From contig JABSPZ010000006.1 in the NCBI GenBank assembly GCA_013213785.1, positions 124,001-188,000 on the forward strand: a stretch of DNA of 64,000 bases, written 5' to 3'. A program made the translations under genes and the position numbers. Positions 9,382-17,393 of this stretch are shown here, one piece after another (within the stretch, counting starts at the first letter, position 1; the number at the start of each line of letters is the position of its first letter). Origin of the DNA: Henriciella sp. GTDB taxonomy: Bacteria > Pseudomonadota > Alphaproteobacteria > Caulobacterales > Hyphomonadaceae. Under the pieces are notes generated by a model. That model was not told the origin of the DNA. It was given only the letters and a program-made list of their open reading frames with translations, and made no database searches.

Positions 9382-10827
9382 CTACTCCGCCGCGACTTTG
9401 CGCGCTTTGGCAGCCGCCCGCATAGACTTATGCATTTGTTCCGCCGCCTCACGGCCATCGACAATTGCCCAGACCACCAAAGAGGCGCCGCGCACGATAT
9501 CCCCTGCCGCATATACGCCTGGCAGGCTTGTTTCCATGGTCTTGAAGTCGACCTGGATCGCGCCCCAGCGATTTACGCGAAGGGCAGATTCATCGAACAG
9601 GACCGGCAAGTCTTCAGGGTCGAAACCAAGCGCTTTGATCACCATATCGGCTTTCATATCGACGGTCTCATCCGTCTTTTCTGGCGACTGACGGCCTGAT
9701 GCATCTGGCGCACCGAGTTTCATGCGGCGGACTTTTACGCCTTTCACTTTGTTCGCTTTGGTGTGCAGCACCGCTTCCGGGCCAGACAGCCATTCGAACT
9801 TAACGCCCTCTTCCTCAGCATTTGCCACCTCGCGCTGCGAGCCCGGCATATTGGCGCGGTCGCGGCGATAGAGACAGGTCACCGCTTTCGCGCCCTGGCG
9901 CACGGCTGTGCGGACACAATCCATCGCCGTATCACCGCCGCCAATCACAACCACACGCTTACCATCAGCATTGAGCGGACCTTCTTCAAAAGCTTCGACC
10001 GTATCGCCAAACCCAACGCGGTTTGAGGCGGTTAGAAAATCGAGCGCGGCGTGGACGCCGTCTGCACCGACGCCGGGAACTTTAAGATCCCGCGCTTTGT
10101 AGACGCCAGTCGCGATCAGGACTGTGTCATGGCTGTCGCGGATTTCGTTGAGGGAGATGTCATTGCCGACATCGCAGTTGAAGCGAAATGCAATGCCGCC
10201 CTCTTCCAGATGTTTGATGCGGCGTTCGACAATGTCTTTTTCGAGTTTGAATCCCGGAATACCGTAGACGAGCAGACCGCCGCCGCGATCATAGCGGTCA
10301 TAGACCGTGACTTGATAGCCTTTCCGGCGAAGCTGTTCCGCAGCGGCCAAACCGCCAGGGCCAGCGCCGATGATCCCCGCAGACTGGGTGCGCTCGCGAG
10401 GCGGCTTAATTGGTTTGATCCAGCCCTCTTCCCAAGCCGTGTCTGTAATGTGGCGCTCGATAGAGCCGATCGTCACCGTTCCATGACCAGACTGTTCAAT
10501 CGTGCAGATGCCTTCACACAGCCGATCTTGAGGACAAATACGACCGCAAATCTCCGGCATACTGTTTGTCGCGCTGGAAACGGCGTAGGCTTCTTCTAGC
10601 CGATCTTCTGCCGCAAGTTTCAGCCAATCCGGGATATTGTTCGAGAGCGGGCAGCCCTGCTGACAGAATGGCACTCCGCACTGCGAACAGCGAGAGGCCT
10701 GGTCTCGCGCGGCCTTTTGAGCGTAATCCCCATAGATCTCATTAAAGTCGGTCTTGCGCGTCTTTGCCGAACGCTTTTTCGGCATCGCGCGGTCAACTTT
10801 GATGAATTGCAGCATTTTTTCTGCCAT
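9382..10827 (-). CDS. gltD: Glutamate synthase (NADPH) small subunit
   Basis: FAD/NADPH subunit of GOGAT that feeds electrons to GltB. The protein is 481 aa, normal for the family. N-terminal cysteine clusters for two [4Fe-4S] centres are seen: CSQCGVPFCQQGCP near residues 42-55 and CGRICPQDRLCEGIC near 94-108. The FAD Rossmann motif GAGPGGLAAAE lies near 153 and the NADPH motif GGGDTAMDC near 300. It is first in the gltD-csaA-GFA-gltB operon; the promoter should lie in the 236-nt divergent spacer shared with uppP. Confidence 0.98.
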   Translation of the reverse strand: MAEKMLQFIKVDRAMPKKRSAKTRKTDFNEIYGDYAQKAARDQASRCSQCGVPFCQQGCPLSNNIPDWLKLAAEDRLEEAYAVSSATNSMPEICGRICPQDRLCEGICTIEQSGHGTVTIGSIERHITDTAWEEGWIKPIKPPRERTQSAGIIGAGPGGLAAAEQLRRKGYQVTVYDRYDRGGGLLVYGIPGFKLEKDIVERRIKHLEEGGIAFRFNCDVGNDISLNEIRDSHDTVLIATGVYKARDLKVPGVGADGVHAALDFLTASNRVGFGDTVEAFEEGPLNADGKRVVVIGGGDTAMDCVRTAVRQGAKAVTCLYRRDRANMPGSQREVANAEEEGVKFEWLSGPEAVLHTKANKVKGVKVRRMKLGAPDASGRQSPEKTDETVDMKADMVIKALGFDPEDLPVLFDESALRVNRWGAIQVDFKTMETSLPGVYAAGDIVRGASLVVWAIVDGREAAEQMHKSMRAAAKARKVAAE

Positions 10828-10898
10828 AGTGAGCTCCCAGGGGTAGAGGCATGCTTATGAGCAACGGGAACGGGCATCGCAAGGGCAAATTCTACCTT

Positions 10899-10919
10899 TA
10901 AATATTATTTTGATATTTA
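10899..10919. repeat. AT-rich inverted repeat in the gltD/uppP spacer
   Basis: TAAATAT and ATATTTA are 7-bp arms separated by 7 nt, in an AT-rich stretch about 75 nt upstream of the gltD start. It could be a promoter-proximal operator for gltD, or chance in AT-rich DNA. Confidence 0.3.
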
Positions 10920-10953
10920 ATAACTGCCACAAGTAGATCCACGACCACCAGAC

Positions 10954-10966
10954 GAGAATCATTCTC
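10954..10966. promoter_or_regulatory. Fur-box-like palindrome upstream of uppP
   Basis: GAGAATCATTCTC is a perfect 13-bp dyad (6-1-6), and with its flanking bases it reads CGAGAAT-C-ATTCTCA. This is close to the 7-1-7 Fur consensus (TGATAATnATTATCA) and to the GAGAAT variants seen in many proteobacteria. It lies 97 nt before the uppP start and about 130 nt before gltD in their divergent spacer. Which gene it controls, if either, is not shown. Confidence 0.45.
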
Positions 10967-11063
10967 ACTTAAATAAAATCATTTTGATATATATAATTGA
11001 TCTGTGCGAGACTGGGCGAATTGTGCAAGGGATATTGCGTCTTCAAACCCCGCGAGCTCATCC

Positions 11064-11915
11064 ATGTCCTTGTTACAACTCATCATCATTTCGCTTGTCC
11101 AAGGTGTTACTGAGTGGCTCCCCATATCATCATCCGGACACGTCCTGCTCGCAGCTAACATGTTCACGCTTCAGGGGCGCGACGAGCTCCTCATCAATGC
11201 TGTGTCTAATCTCGGAACACTCGCCGCGATGCTGATCTATTTCCGAAAAGACGTTGTCGCGGCAACGCTCGGCGGCTTCGAACTCATCGGTGCTGGGTTT
11301 CGGAAAGCGCCTCTGTCCCGCGGTGCAAACCTGGCGCTCTGTATTATCGTCGCCACGCCCATCGCACTCATTGCCGCGATCGCGCACGAAATGTTCGTTC
11401 CAGATAGCATCCAGGCGCATTTACGCAGTGTGTGGACCGTAGCAGCCGCCACAATCGGCTTTGGGCTTTTACTATGGTGGGCAGATGTTGCAGGCGGCAA
11501 AGACCGCACAGAAAAGGATATGACCCTCGGCCATGCCGTCATGATTGGCGCCACTCAAGCGATTGCCGCATTGATCCCCGGTACCAGCCGATCTGGCATA
11601 ACGATGACGGCCGCGCGCGCACTGGGATATGAGCGCACTGAAGCCGCCAGGTTTTCCATGCTCATCGGCGCCCCAATCTTAGCAGCAGCGGGCCTCTATG
11701 GCGCGATCGGATTGCTGGATGCTGAAGCCGCTGGAGGAGTGGTTAAGCTGCAGGATGGAATGATCGTCGCGGCGCTGGCATTCGTCTCTGGGATTGCCTC
11801 CATCCATGCGCTGATGACGCTTTTGAAGCGTATGAGCTTCCTCCCCTTCGTGATTTATCGGCTCCTATTGGGTGCTGGCCTCATCCTCGCGGCACCTGTC
11901 TTGGGACTGATTTAA
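11064..11915 (+). CDS. uppP: Undecaprenyl-diphosphatase (BacA/UppP)
   Basis: Integral membrane phosphatase that converts undecaprenyl diphosphate to the monophosphate carrier used for peptidoglycan and exopolysaccharide units. The start at 11064 gives MSLLQLIIISLVQGVTEWLP, which matches family N-termini; the longer frame from 11004 adds 20 unlikely residues. Both catalytic motifs are present: VQGVTEWLPISSSGH at about residues 12-26 and PGTSRSGIT near 172-180. There are about eight hydrophobic segments and the length is 283 aa. Carrier recycling is relevant to the EPS locus 2.6 kb downstream. Confidence 0.96.
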   Translation: MSLLQLIIISLVQGVTEWLPISSSGHVLLAANMFTLQGRDELLINAVSNLGTLAAMLIYFRKDVVAATLGGFELIGAGFRKAPLSRGANLALCIIVATPIALIAAIAHEMFVPDSIQAHLRSVWTVAAATIGFGLLLWWADVAGGKDRTEKDMTLGHAVMIGATQAIAALIPGTSRSGITMTAARALGYERTEAARFSMLIGAPILAAAGLYGAIGLLDAEAAGGVVKLQDGMIVAALAFVSGIASIHALMTLLKRMSFLPFVIYRLLLGAGLILAAPVLGLI

Positions 11916-12034
11916 AAGCGAAAAATTCTGTCCTGACACTTTTTTACTGGCGTCTTGGCAGGTTCATCCTTTTATAGAGAGCGATATGTCGAAAAGTGCG
12001 GACCACTGGTCCAGCCAATCCGATCGAGTACGTG

Positions 12035-12841
12035 ATGAAGCGCCGAGAAAAGAAAAGCGAAAGCTTAGACATCCGTCTGCCATACCAACAGAAGCAAGAC
12101 TTCATGGCAGCGACAAAGCAACGGGGCGAGAACGCCTCGGAGGCCCTTCGCCGCTACATCACTGACTATATCGAGGAAGCTCGACTGGCCGAACAACCCC
12201 ATCCGGTCCAGGAGATTACCATGACCCTCGCACGACATCGCTTTAAATCCCTCGCGACAGCTGCTGGCGCCGCTATCGGCGTGTTTTCCATCACCGCGCT
12301 CCCCTCCGCCGCAGACTCCGCCGCCTTTGAGGCGCTGGATAAGAATAATGACGGCATTCTCACAGAGGGTGAGATTGCGCCGGGCTTTGATGCCGACATC
12401 ATCGAAAAGCTCGACACGGATGGCTCGGGCGGCGTGAGCCAAGCCGAGCTGGAAGCCGCTGGCAATCACATCGTCATCCATGACAGCGAGACCTCGTCCG
12501 AGGAAGATGGCCAAGACGTCACCCGAAAGACGATGAAAGTGCTGAAGTTTAGCGACTCCGCGGATGGTGAAATTCACGGCGAGCTGACCACCGAAGTCGA
12601 CAAACGCATCACCATCAAACGCATGGGCTCAGGCGCCGAGCTTTCTGAAGAAGAGCTCGAAGCCTTGATCGAGCAAGCCCTGGCGGAAACGGATGCTGAC
12701 TTCGACATGGACATAGATTTCGACACAGAAACCGTGTTCGAAGACGTCAGCGAGTCCGGCGACAAACGCATCATCGTCAAGAAGATCCACCGCTCTGAAA
12801 CAACGTCCAGTTCAGAGACTGACGCAGACGAAACCAAATAG
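12035..12841 (+). CDS. Ribbon-helix-helix domain joined to a signal/TM segment and periplasmic EF-hands
   Basis: A 268-aa protein of unusual build. Residues about 8-50 look like an Arc/CopG-type ribbon-helix-helix: strand LDIRLP, helix YQQKQDFMAATKQRG, then NASEALRRYITDYIEE. A basic stretch and a hydrophobic segment follow (about 64-95, ending LPSAAD, like a signal peptide). Two canonical EF-hand loops come next (DKNNDGILTEGE and DTDGSGGVSQAE), then a highly acidic tail with two DKRI-IK/VK motifs. The frame is open upstream to GTG 11996, but 12035 aligns with the next gene. Met63 (12221) has its own strong ribosome site, so a short exported Ca-binding form is also possible. The role is unknown; membrane-bound regulator or overlapping two-product gene are both open. 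Confidence 0.75.
   Translation: MKRREKKSESLDIRLPYQQKQDFMAATKQRGENASEALRRYITDYIEEARLAEQPHPVQEITMTLARHRFKSLATAAGAAIGVFSITALPSAADSAAFEALDKNNDGILTEGEIAPGFDADIIEKLDTDGSGGVSQAELEAAGNHIVIHDSETSSEEDGQDVTRKTMKVLKFSDSADGEIHGELTTEVDKRITIKRMGSGAELSEEELEALIEQALAETDADFDMDIDFDTETVFEDVSESGDKRIIVKKIHRSETTSSSETDADETK
12210..12223 (+). promoter_or_regulatory. Internal ribosome site and start codon in the RHH/EF-hand gene
   Basis: AGGAG at 12210-12214 stands 6 nt before an in-frame ATG at 12221. Translation from here yields a protein that begins with a typical Sec signal peptide (basic MTLARHRFK, hydrophobic core, small residues before the Asp). This site is better than anything before the upstream start at 12035. 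The same arrangement recurs in the next gene. Confidence 0.55.
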
Positions 12842-12871
12842 CGCGCGGCGTATTTCACAATTCACAACAAG

Positions 12872-12923
12872 ACCGAAAGCCTGTCCGGACACGAAAAGTC
12901 TGGCGTATGAACGGGCTTTCGGT
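12872..12923 (+). terminator. Long-loop hairpin between the two RHH genes
   Basis: ACCGAAAGCC (12872-12881) pairs perfectly with GGCTTTCGGT (12914-12923), and TTT follows. The 32-nt loop is long for an intrinsic terminator but can fold further. It may attenuate between the two paralogous genes or end the first transcript. Confidence 0.45.
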
Positions 12924-12981
12924 TTTCATGCCCTGACGAAGCGGTCCTGATACGGGCATCGACGAACCTTCGGAGACCGGC

Positions 12982-13587
12982 ATGACAAAACCACGCCCTG
13001 AGAAAAAGACTGAAATGATTGAAGTGCGCCTGCCGCACTCCAAGAAAGAGGCTTTTAAACGCGCGTGTGAAGAGGAGGGGATCACGGTCAGCCACGCCGT
13101 ACGCACCTTTGTCGATGCTTATCTTCGCCGGTCTCGCCGGATGAAAGCAAAACGTATCGCAAAGGACATTTCGATGACTCTCATTCGCAATCCATTGAAA
13201 ACGACCGGCAGCCTCGGTGCGGCGGTCGCAGCCGCATTTGGTATTGCAGCTTTGTCAGCGTCACCAAGTTTCGCTGATCGTGACACGCCGCCAATCGAAC
13301 CACCAGTACCTGAATATCCAATCGATTTGGCCAATCAGGGGATTGGGGCGCATTGTGACAATTATTTCGATGTCAGCCCGGAAGGCTACGTCATCAATCT
13401 AGAGGTCAAATGCGGACATCCTGGCTTCGTAACCTCATCGCACAACGCAGTTTCGACACTCCGGTTCAAACCCAAAATGGTCGATGGCGAAGCGGTGACC
13501 CGCAAAGGCGTGATCTATCCCATCGTCTATTTGCTGCAAGATGAAGACGGAAATGACATCGAGCCGCTTATGCCGAAAAAAGACTAG
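12982..13587 (+). CDS. Ribbon-helix-helix domain joined to a signal/TM segment and TonB-C-like periplasmic domain
   Basis: A 201-aa paralogue of the preceding gene in its first 95 residues. It has an RHH-like part (strand MIEVRLP, helix SKKEAFKRACEEEG, then TVSHAVRTFVDAYL), a basic stretch, and a signal-peptide-like segment ending SPSFAD at about residues 65-97. The exported part starts with a Pro-rich linker. It continues with a fold resembling a TonB C-terminal domain: YPIDLANQGIGAHCDNYFDVSPEG, then STLRFKP and VIYPIVYLL near the end. It has a good site for the long form (GGAG, 6 nt before ATG 12982) and another for an internal ATG at 13174. No TonB N-terminal box is visible, so energy transduction is doubtful. 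Confidence 0.75.
   Translation: MTKPRPEKKTEMIEVRLPHSKKEAFKRACEEEGITVSHAVRTFVDAYLRRSRRMKAKRIAKDISMTLIRNPLKTTGSLGAAVAAAFGIAALSASPSFADRDTPPIEPPVPEYPIDLANQGIGAHCDNYFDVSPEGYVINLEVKCGHPGFVTSSHNAVSTLRFKPKMVDGEAVTRKGVIYPIVYLLQDEDGNDIEPLMPKKD
13161..13176 (+). promoter_or_regulatory. Internal ribosome site and start codon in the RHH/TonB-C gene
   Basis: AAAGGA at 13161-13166 lies 7 nt before an in-frame ATG at 13174, and MTLIRNPLK then opens a signal-peptide-like segment. The position matches the internal start in the upstream paralogue (Met65 here, Met63 there). Confidence 0.5.
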
Positions 13588-13633
13588 CGCACATTGGGCG
13601 AGACCATGGCGACCTCGCTCGAAACGCTAATGG

Positions 13634-14758
13634 CTAGGGCTTCGCGACTTCCAAGAAGGTCTGTGCAACGCGGTCGATTTGAACATCTGAGAGCTCTGGG
13701 TACATCGGAATACTCACGATCCGTTTCGCAATGCGCTCAGTGACACTCAGATCGCCCGCGCGCATAGCCGTTCCTTGCAGTGCAGGCTGGAGATGCAGCG
13801 GAATCGGATAGTGGATCATGCAGGCGATATTGTTCGCCGCCAGGTGCGCCATCACGTCATCGCGGTTATCGACCTCGACAATGTAGAGGTGCCGCGCCGA
13901 AGCCGACTGGGCCGGCAGCTCAATAACTTTGAAGCCCTGCGGCTTGAAGTGATCATCATATTTCTGCGCGATCTCGCGGCGTTGGCCCGTCCAGGCGGCA
14001 AGACGCTTGAGTTTTACGGTTAGAAAGGCCGCCTGAAGACTGTCGATCCGCAAATTGTCGCCGACCATATCGTGTAAGTAGCGGTCTTCTCGGCCATGAT
14101 CGATCAGCTTCCGGATCACCTTGCCGAGATCATCATGGCGGGTCATCACCAATCCCGCATCGCCATAGGCCCCGAGATTCTTCGACGGATAAAAACTATA
14201 GGTCCCTGCATCTCCGTAAGTCCCGGACATCTTTCCGTTCCACGCCGCCATTTGCGCCTGCGCAGCATCTTCCAAAACTTTCAGGCCATGCGTCTCAGCG
14301 ATTGCCATGATCGCATCCATGTTTGCCATATTGCCGTAAATGTGGACCGGGATGATCGCTTCCGTTTGTGGAGAAATCAGAGCCTCAACTTGTGCCGGAT
14401 CGATTGTGTAATCATCCGGATTGATGTCGGCAAAGACAGGCTTGTACCCGGCCAGAATGACCGATTCAGCCGTCGCGAAAAATGTGTGAGACGGCAAAAT
14501 AACTTCAGCACCCGGCGACAGATCGAACGCCCGAAGCGCCACGGTCAGAGCGGACGTACCATTCGAGCAGCCAATCGCATGCCCCGACCTCAGACCGTGC
14601 AACTGCGCAAACAGCTGTTCCATTTCCGCGACCTGCGGGCCATTGAGAAATGCGAAATTCTCGAAAATGCCATCGAAGGCCTGCTGAATTTCAGGCTTTA
14701 TGTCAGCATATTGCGCACGCAAATCGACGAGGGCAATCGGATCAGAAGAGTGTTCCAA
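13634..14758 (-). CDS. DegT/DnrJ/EryC1/StrS-family sugar aminotransferase
   Basis: PLP-dependent transferase that aminates a nucleotide-linked keto-sugar in polysaccharide precursor synthesis. The 374-aa protein shows the family pattern GCSNGTSAL near residues 63-71, LPSHTFFAT at 88-96, the ED pair near 163, and Schiff-base Lys193 in FYPSKNLGAYGDAG. This lysine context is the aminotransferase form, not the PLP-independent dehydratase form that has His. It is 3 nt downstream of the GT39 gene on the same strand. The amino-sugar product cannot be named from sequence. Confidence 0.93.
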   Translation of the reverse strand: MEHSSDPIALVDLRAQYADIKPEIQQAFDGIFENFAFLNGPQVAEMEQLFAQLHGLRSGHAIGCSNGTSALTVALRAFDLSPGAEVILPSHTFFATAESVILAGYKPVFADINPDDYTIDPAQVEALISPQTEAIIPVHIYGNMANMDAIMAIAETHGLKVLEDAAQAQMAAWNGKMSGTYGDAGTYSFYPSKNLGAYGDAGLVMTRHDDLGKVIRKLIDHGREDRYLHDMVGDNLRIDSLQAAFLTVKLKRLAAWTGQRREIAQKYDDHFKPQGFKVIELPAQSASARHLYIVEVDNRDDVMAHLAANNIACMIHYPIPLHLQPALQGTAMRAGDLSVTERIAKRIVSIPMYPELSDVQIDRVAQTFLEVAKP

Positions 14759-14761
14759 AGG

Positions 14762-16390
14762 TCAGGATCTCCTTTTGTAGAGGCGCACAATCGTTTGTGG
14801 GTGAATGAATACAGGCGTTTTACCAGACTCTTCGCTGTATCTTTTTGTCTCAACCAGTTCGAAGGACGATTCCAATAGCGCTTGTTCTATCTTTTCAACG
14901 AAACGAGACTGGCAATAGGATTCGATCACCACGGCCTGGTCTTCTTGTGCCAGCAGCTCCAGCAATCCGCCATTGATGATCCAGCCTTCCCCTAATTCAT
15001 TCGTGGTTTCTTCCGGCGTCAGTTTCTGATGCCCCCACGCGCCATGCTTCAAAAGCATCCAATAGCTTGGATCTTTATAATGTGTCAGCGGCATGGAAGT
15101 GGTCAGCGGCGCATCACCAAATCCATAATTATAGAGGCGAATTTCAGGTCGCGCCTCCCAAAGCGCGGCCATTGAGTAAATGTTGCAAGAGATATGAGGC
15201 GCATCGCCCATGCCGCGCTCGACGGCAAATTGGGTCGCTTCTCGGTTCTGATCGAATTTGAAGCGATTGTTCAGCTCCACAACGGTCGAGCTCATGAATG
15301 CAGTCAGAAGAACTGCCAACGCGCCAAGTCGCCAGGTATGCTTTAATCGCGATAGTCCGTATCCAACGGCTATCATGACCCCCAAGAGGCTTGGGATCAT
15401 AACTCGGGTCGAGAGCACAGGTTCGTGCAAGTGATAGAGGCCGAGGATGATCGGATAGATGAGCCACAACCCGGTCAGCGCCAATGCAAACGGGTACTTT
15501 TTCTGCGCAAACGCAAACGCCGTCCCGATCGCTGCTAGCACGAGAAGAGAGCCTTCAATGATGGGACTGAAGTTAAACAGGCCGGGCGCTCCAATCGCAT
15601 TGCGATAGAACCACTGAATCTCCGACAATTTCACCGCGTCACCCAAGCCCGTGAACGCCTGCGATGCGCCATAGAGGCTGATCAGCCAAGGCAAAGCAAT
15701 CGCCAGCACGACGAGGTTCACCCCGAACCATGGCAACACGACCTGCCGGCCTTTTAGGATGTAGCCGCCAACCAATCCCGCACCGCCAATCATCGCCATA
15801 GCGATGAGGCCAATCGCGTGAGAGTAAATTGCAATCGCTGCACCGAGCACGTAGGCGGCCATCCGCCATTTCGACTCTGTAATCCGAAGCGCGCCATAAA
15901 ACGCGATCATCAACCCGCACATCAAGAACGGATACATCCGCGCGTCTTGGCTATAATAGACATGGGCGGTTGAAACCGCCAGCAAAGCGCCCGTGATCAA
16001 GGCGGCTCTTCGAGATGCGAAGCCCCGCACCACATAGATTGCGAGACCAATGGAGGCGATACCTGCGATCGCGGCCGGGCCACGCATAAATTCGAGGCCG
16101 GGAAAAACGCGATGCCAAACGTGTTGGATTGCATAGGTGAGTGGCGGGTGCACATCGATATTATGGAAGAGAATTATATCGAGCGGCAGGCGCGCCCAGG
16201 CACGCGTTGCCCCCTCATCCATTCCGATCGATCCGCCGCTGAGGTTCCAAAAGCGGAGAACGGCCGAAACTACCAGAATTAGAATGAAGCCCGCGCGGAA
16301 CATCTGGCGCGATAGGTCACCGTCTGCATCCGACGCGGTAATACGCTCAAGCAGAGCGTCGATTTTACTTAAGACAGAACGAATGCTCAT
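14762..16390 (-). CDS. GT39-type membrane glycosyltransferase (ArnT/PMT superfamily)
   Basis: Polytopic membrane protein of about 542 aa that transfers a sugar from a polyprenyl-phosphate donor on the periplasmic side. The first loop has the acidic DEG pair (SIGMDEGATRAW, about residues 55-65) and the DVHPPLTY motif near 83-90, both typical of GT39/GT83. Some ten hydrophobic segments follow, and a soluble C-terminal domain of about 150 residues ends the protein. ATG 16390 is preferred; the frame is open three codons further to a TTG. It heads a two-gene unit with the aminotransferase. A lipid-linked donor could come from the GT2 gene read the other way at 16668. Confidence 0.87.
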   Translation of the reverse strand: MSIRSVLSKIDALLERITASDADGDLSRQMFRAGFILILVVSAVLRFWNLSGGSIGMDEGATRAWARLPLDIILFHNIDVHPPLTYAIQHVWHRVFPGLEFMRGPAAIAGIASIGLAIYVVRGFASRRAALITGALLAVSTAHVYYSQDARMYPFLMCGLMIAFYGALRITESKWRMAAYVLGAAIAIYSHAIGLIAMAMIGGAGLVGGYILKGRQVVLPWFGVNLVVLAIALPWLISLYGASQAFTGLGDAVKLSEIQWFYRNAIGAPGLFNFSPIIEGSLLVLAAIGTAFAFAQKKYPFALALTGLWLIYPIILGLYHLHEPVLSTRVMIPSLLGVMIAVGYGLSRLKHTWRLGALAVLLTAFMSSTVVELNNRFKFDQNREATQFAVERGMGDAPHISCNIYSMAALWEARPEIRLYNYGFGDAPLTTSMPLTHYKDPSYWMLLKHGAWGHQKLTPEETTNELGEGWIINGGLLELLAQEDQAVVIESYCQSRFVEKIEQALLESSFELVETKRYSEESGKTPVFIHPQTIVRLYKRRS

Positions 16391-16667
16391 CTTCCCCAAC
16401 CCACTTTACCGCTCAACTGTCGCGCGAACGAATGTTTACGCGGATGATACAGCAATTGCCCTGTACTTTCGGGGCGAAACGACCGTCAAGCCGATTCCCC
16501 CAGAATCAATAAAGTTCCCCAAAAACGCGAACCCTATTGATCTCTTGTTCAGAAGATAACAGAGAGTGATCCTCGGTGTGGGGATCGAACAATCTAATTT
16601 CGCCGCTCAAACCATTCAGAGGCTCCGCCCTTCTGATTATTGTTGCGTATAAACCATAAGTAGTACC

Positions 16668-17393
16668 ATGAAGCTCGAAATTACGATTCCGGTTCTGAAT
16701 GAAGAAGAAACCTTGGATCGGCAAATCCGGATCGTTGACGCCTTTTTGGCGGAACATTTCGATGCCGACTTCCAAGTTCACGTTCTTATCGGCGACAATG
16801 GGTCGACAGACAAAACTGAGGCCATTGGACGGGCGTTGGAGCAAGAGCTCGAGCGCGTACGATATATAAATGTCGGGCAACGCGGTGTCGGACTCGCGCT
16901 CAAAAAGTGTTGGGGCGACTCAAGCGCCGACATTATCGGCTATATGGATCTCGACCTCGCAACAGATCTGAAACACCTCAAAGAGGCCATCCTACCCCTT
17001 GCGGCGGACGAAGCTGATCTGTCTGTTGGCAGTCGCCTTTTGAAAGGTTCACGCGTCGTCGGGCGTACGATGAAGCGGGCATTTGTGAGCCGCGTCTTTA
17101 ACTTGATGCTCAAGACCTATCTCGGTGTGAAATTCACCGACGGCATGTGCGGGTTCAAGTTTCTACAAAGAAAACAATTGGATCTTTTGACATCCCTCGG
17201 CACGCAATCCGACGGATGGTTTTACTCTACTGAGCTATTGGCCTGCGCCGAGCATGCGGACCTAAGACTCCTCGAATTGCCAATCACCTGGACGGATGAC
17301 CCGAATACCAAAGCGAAGATCGGTCCCCTCGCGATCGAGTACATTCAGGCCATGCGCGACCTCAAGCGTAAATTATCTACGGCGGTCGTATAA
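16668..17393 (+). CDS. DPM1-like GT2 glycosyltransferase without TM segments
   Basis: Soluble GT-A enzyme of 241 aa resembling dolichol-phosphate-mannose synthase, which loads a sugar on polyprenyl phosphate. Motifs are intact: IPVLNEEET at residues 7-15, DNGSTDKT near 44-51, the DLDLATD metal-binding motif near 92-98, and GSRLLKGSR near 122-130. Unlike GtrB it lacks C-terminal membrane helices; these may be supplied by the gene at 19301. It opens a five-gene plus-strand unit that ends in gtrA, and its stop shares one base with the next start (TAATG). Confidence 0.9.
   Translation: MKLEITIPVLNEEETLDRQIRIVDAFLAEHFDADFQVHVLIGDNGSTDKTEAIGRALEQELERVRYINVGQRGVGLALKKCWGDSSADIIGYMDLDLATDLKHLKEAILPLAADEADLSVGSRLLKGSRVVGRTMKRAFVSRVFNLMLKTYLGVKFTDGMCGFKFLQRKQLDLLTSLGTQSDGWFYSTELLACAEHADLRLLELPITWTDDPNTKAKIGPLAIEYIQAMRDLKRKLSTAVV

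Noticed and set aside
11986-12164. Alternative small ORF from ATG 11986 across the start of the RHH gene
   Set aside because: It encodes about 59 residues with no recognisable pattern in the other frame, while the RHH frame aligns with the downstream paralogue.
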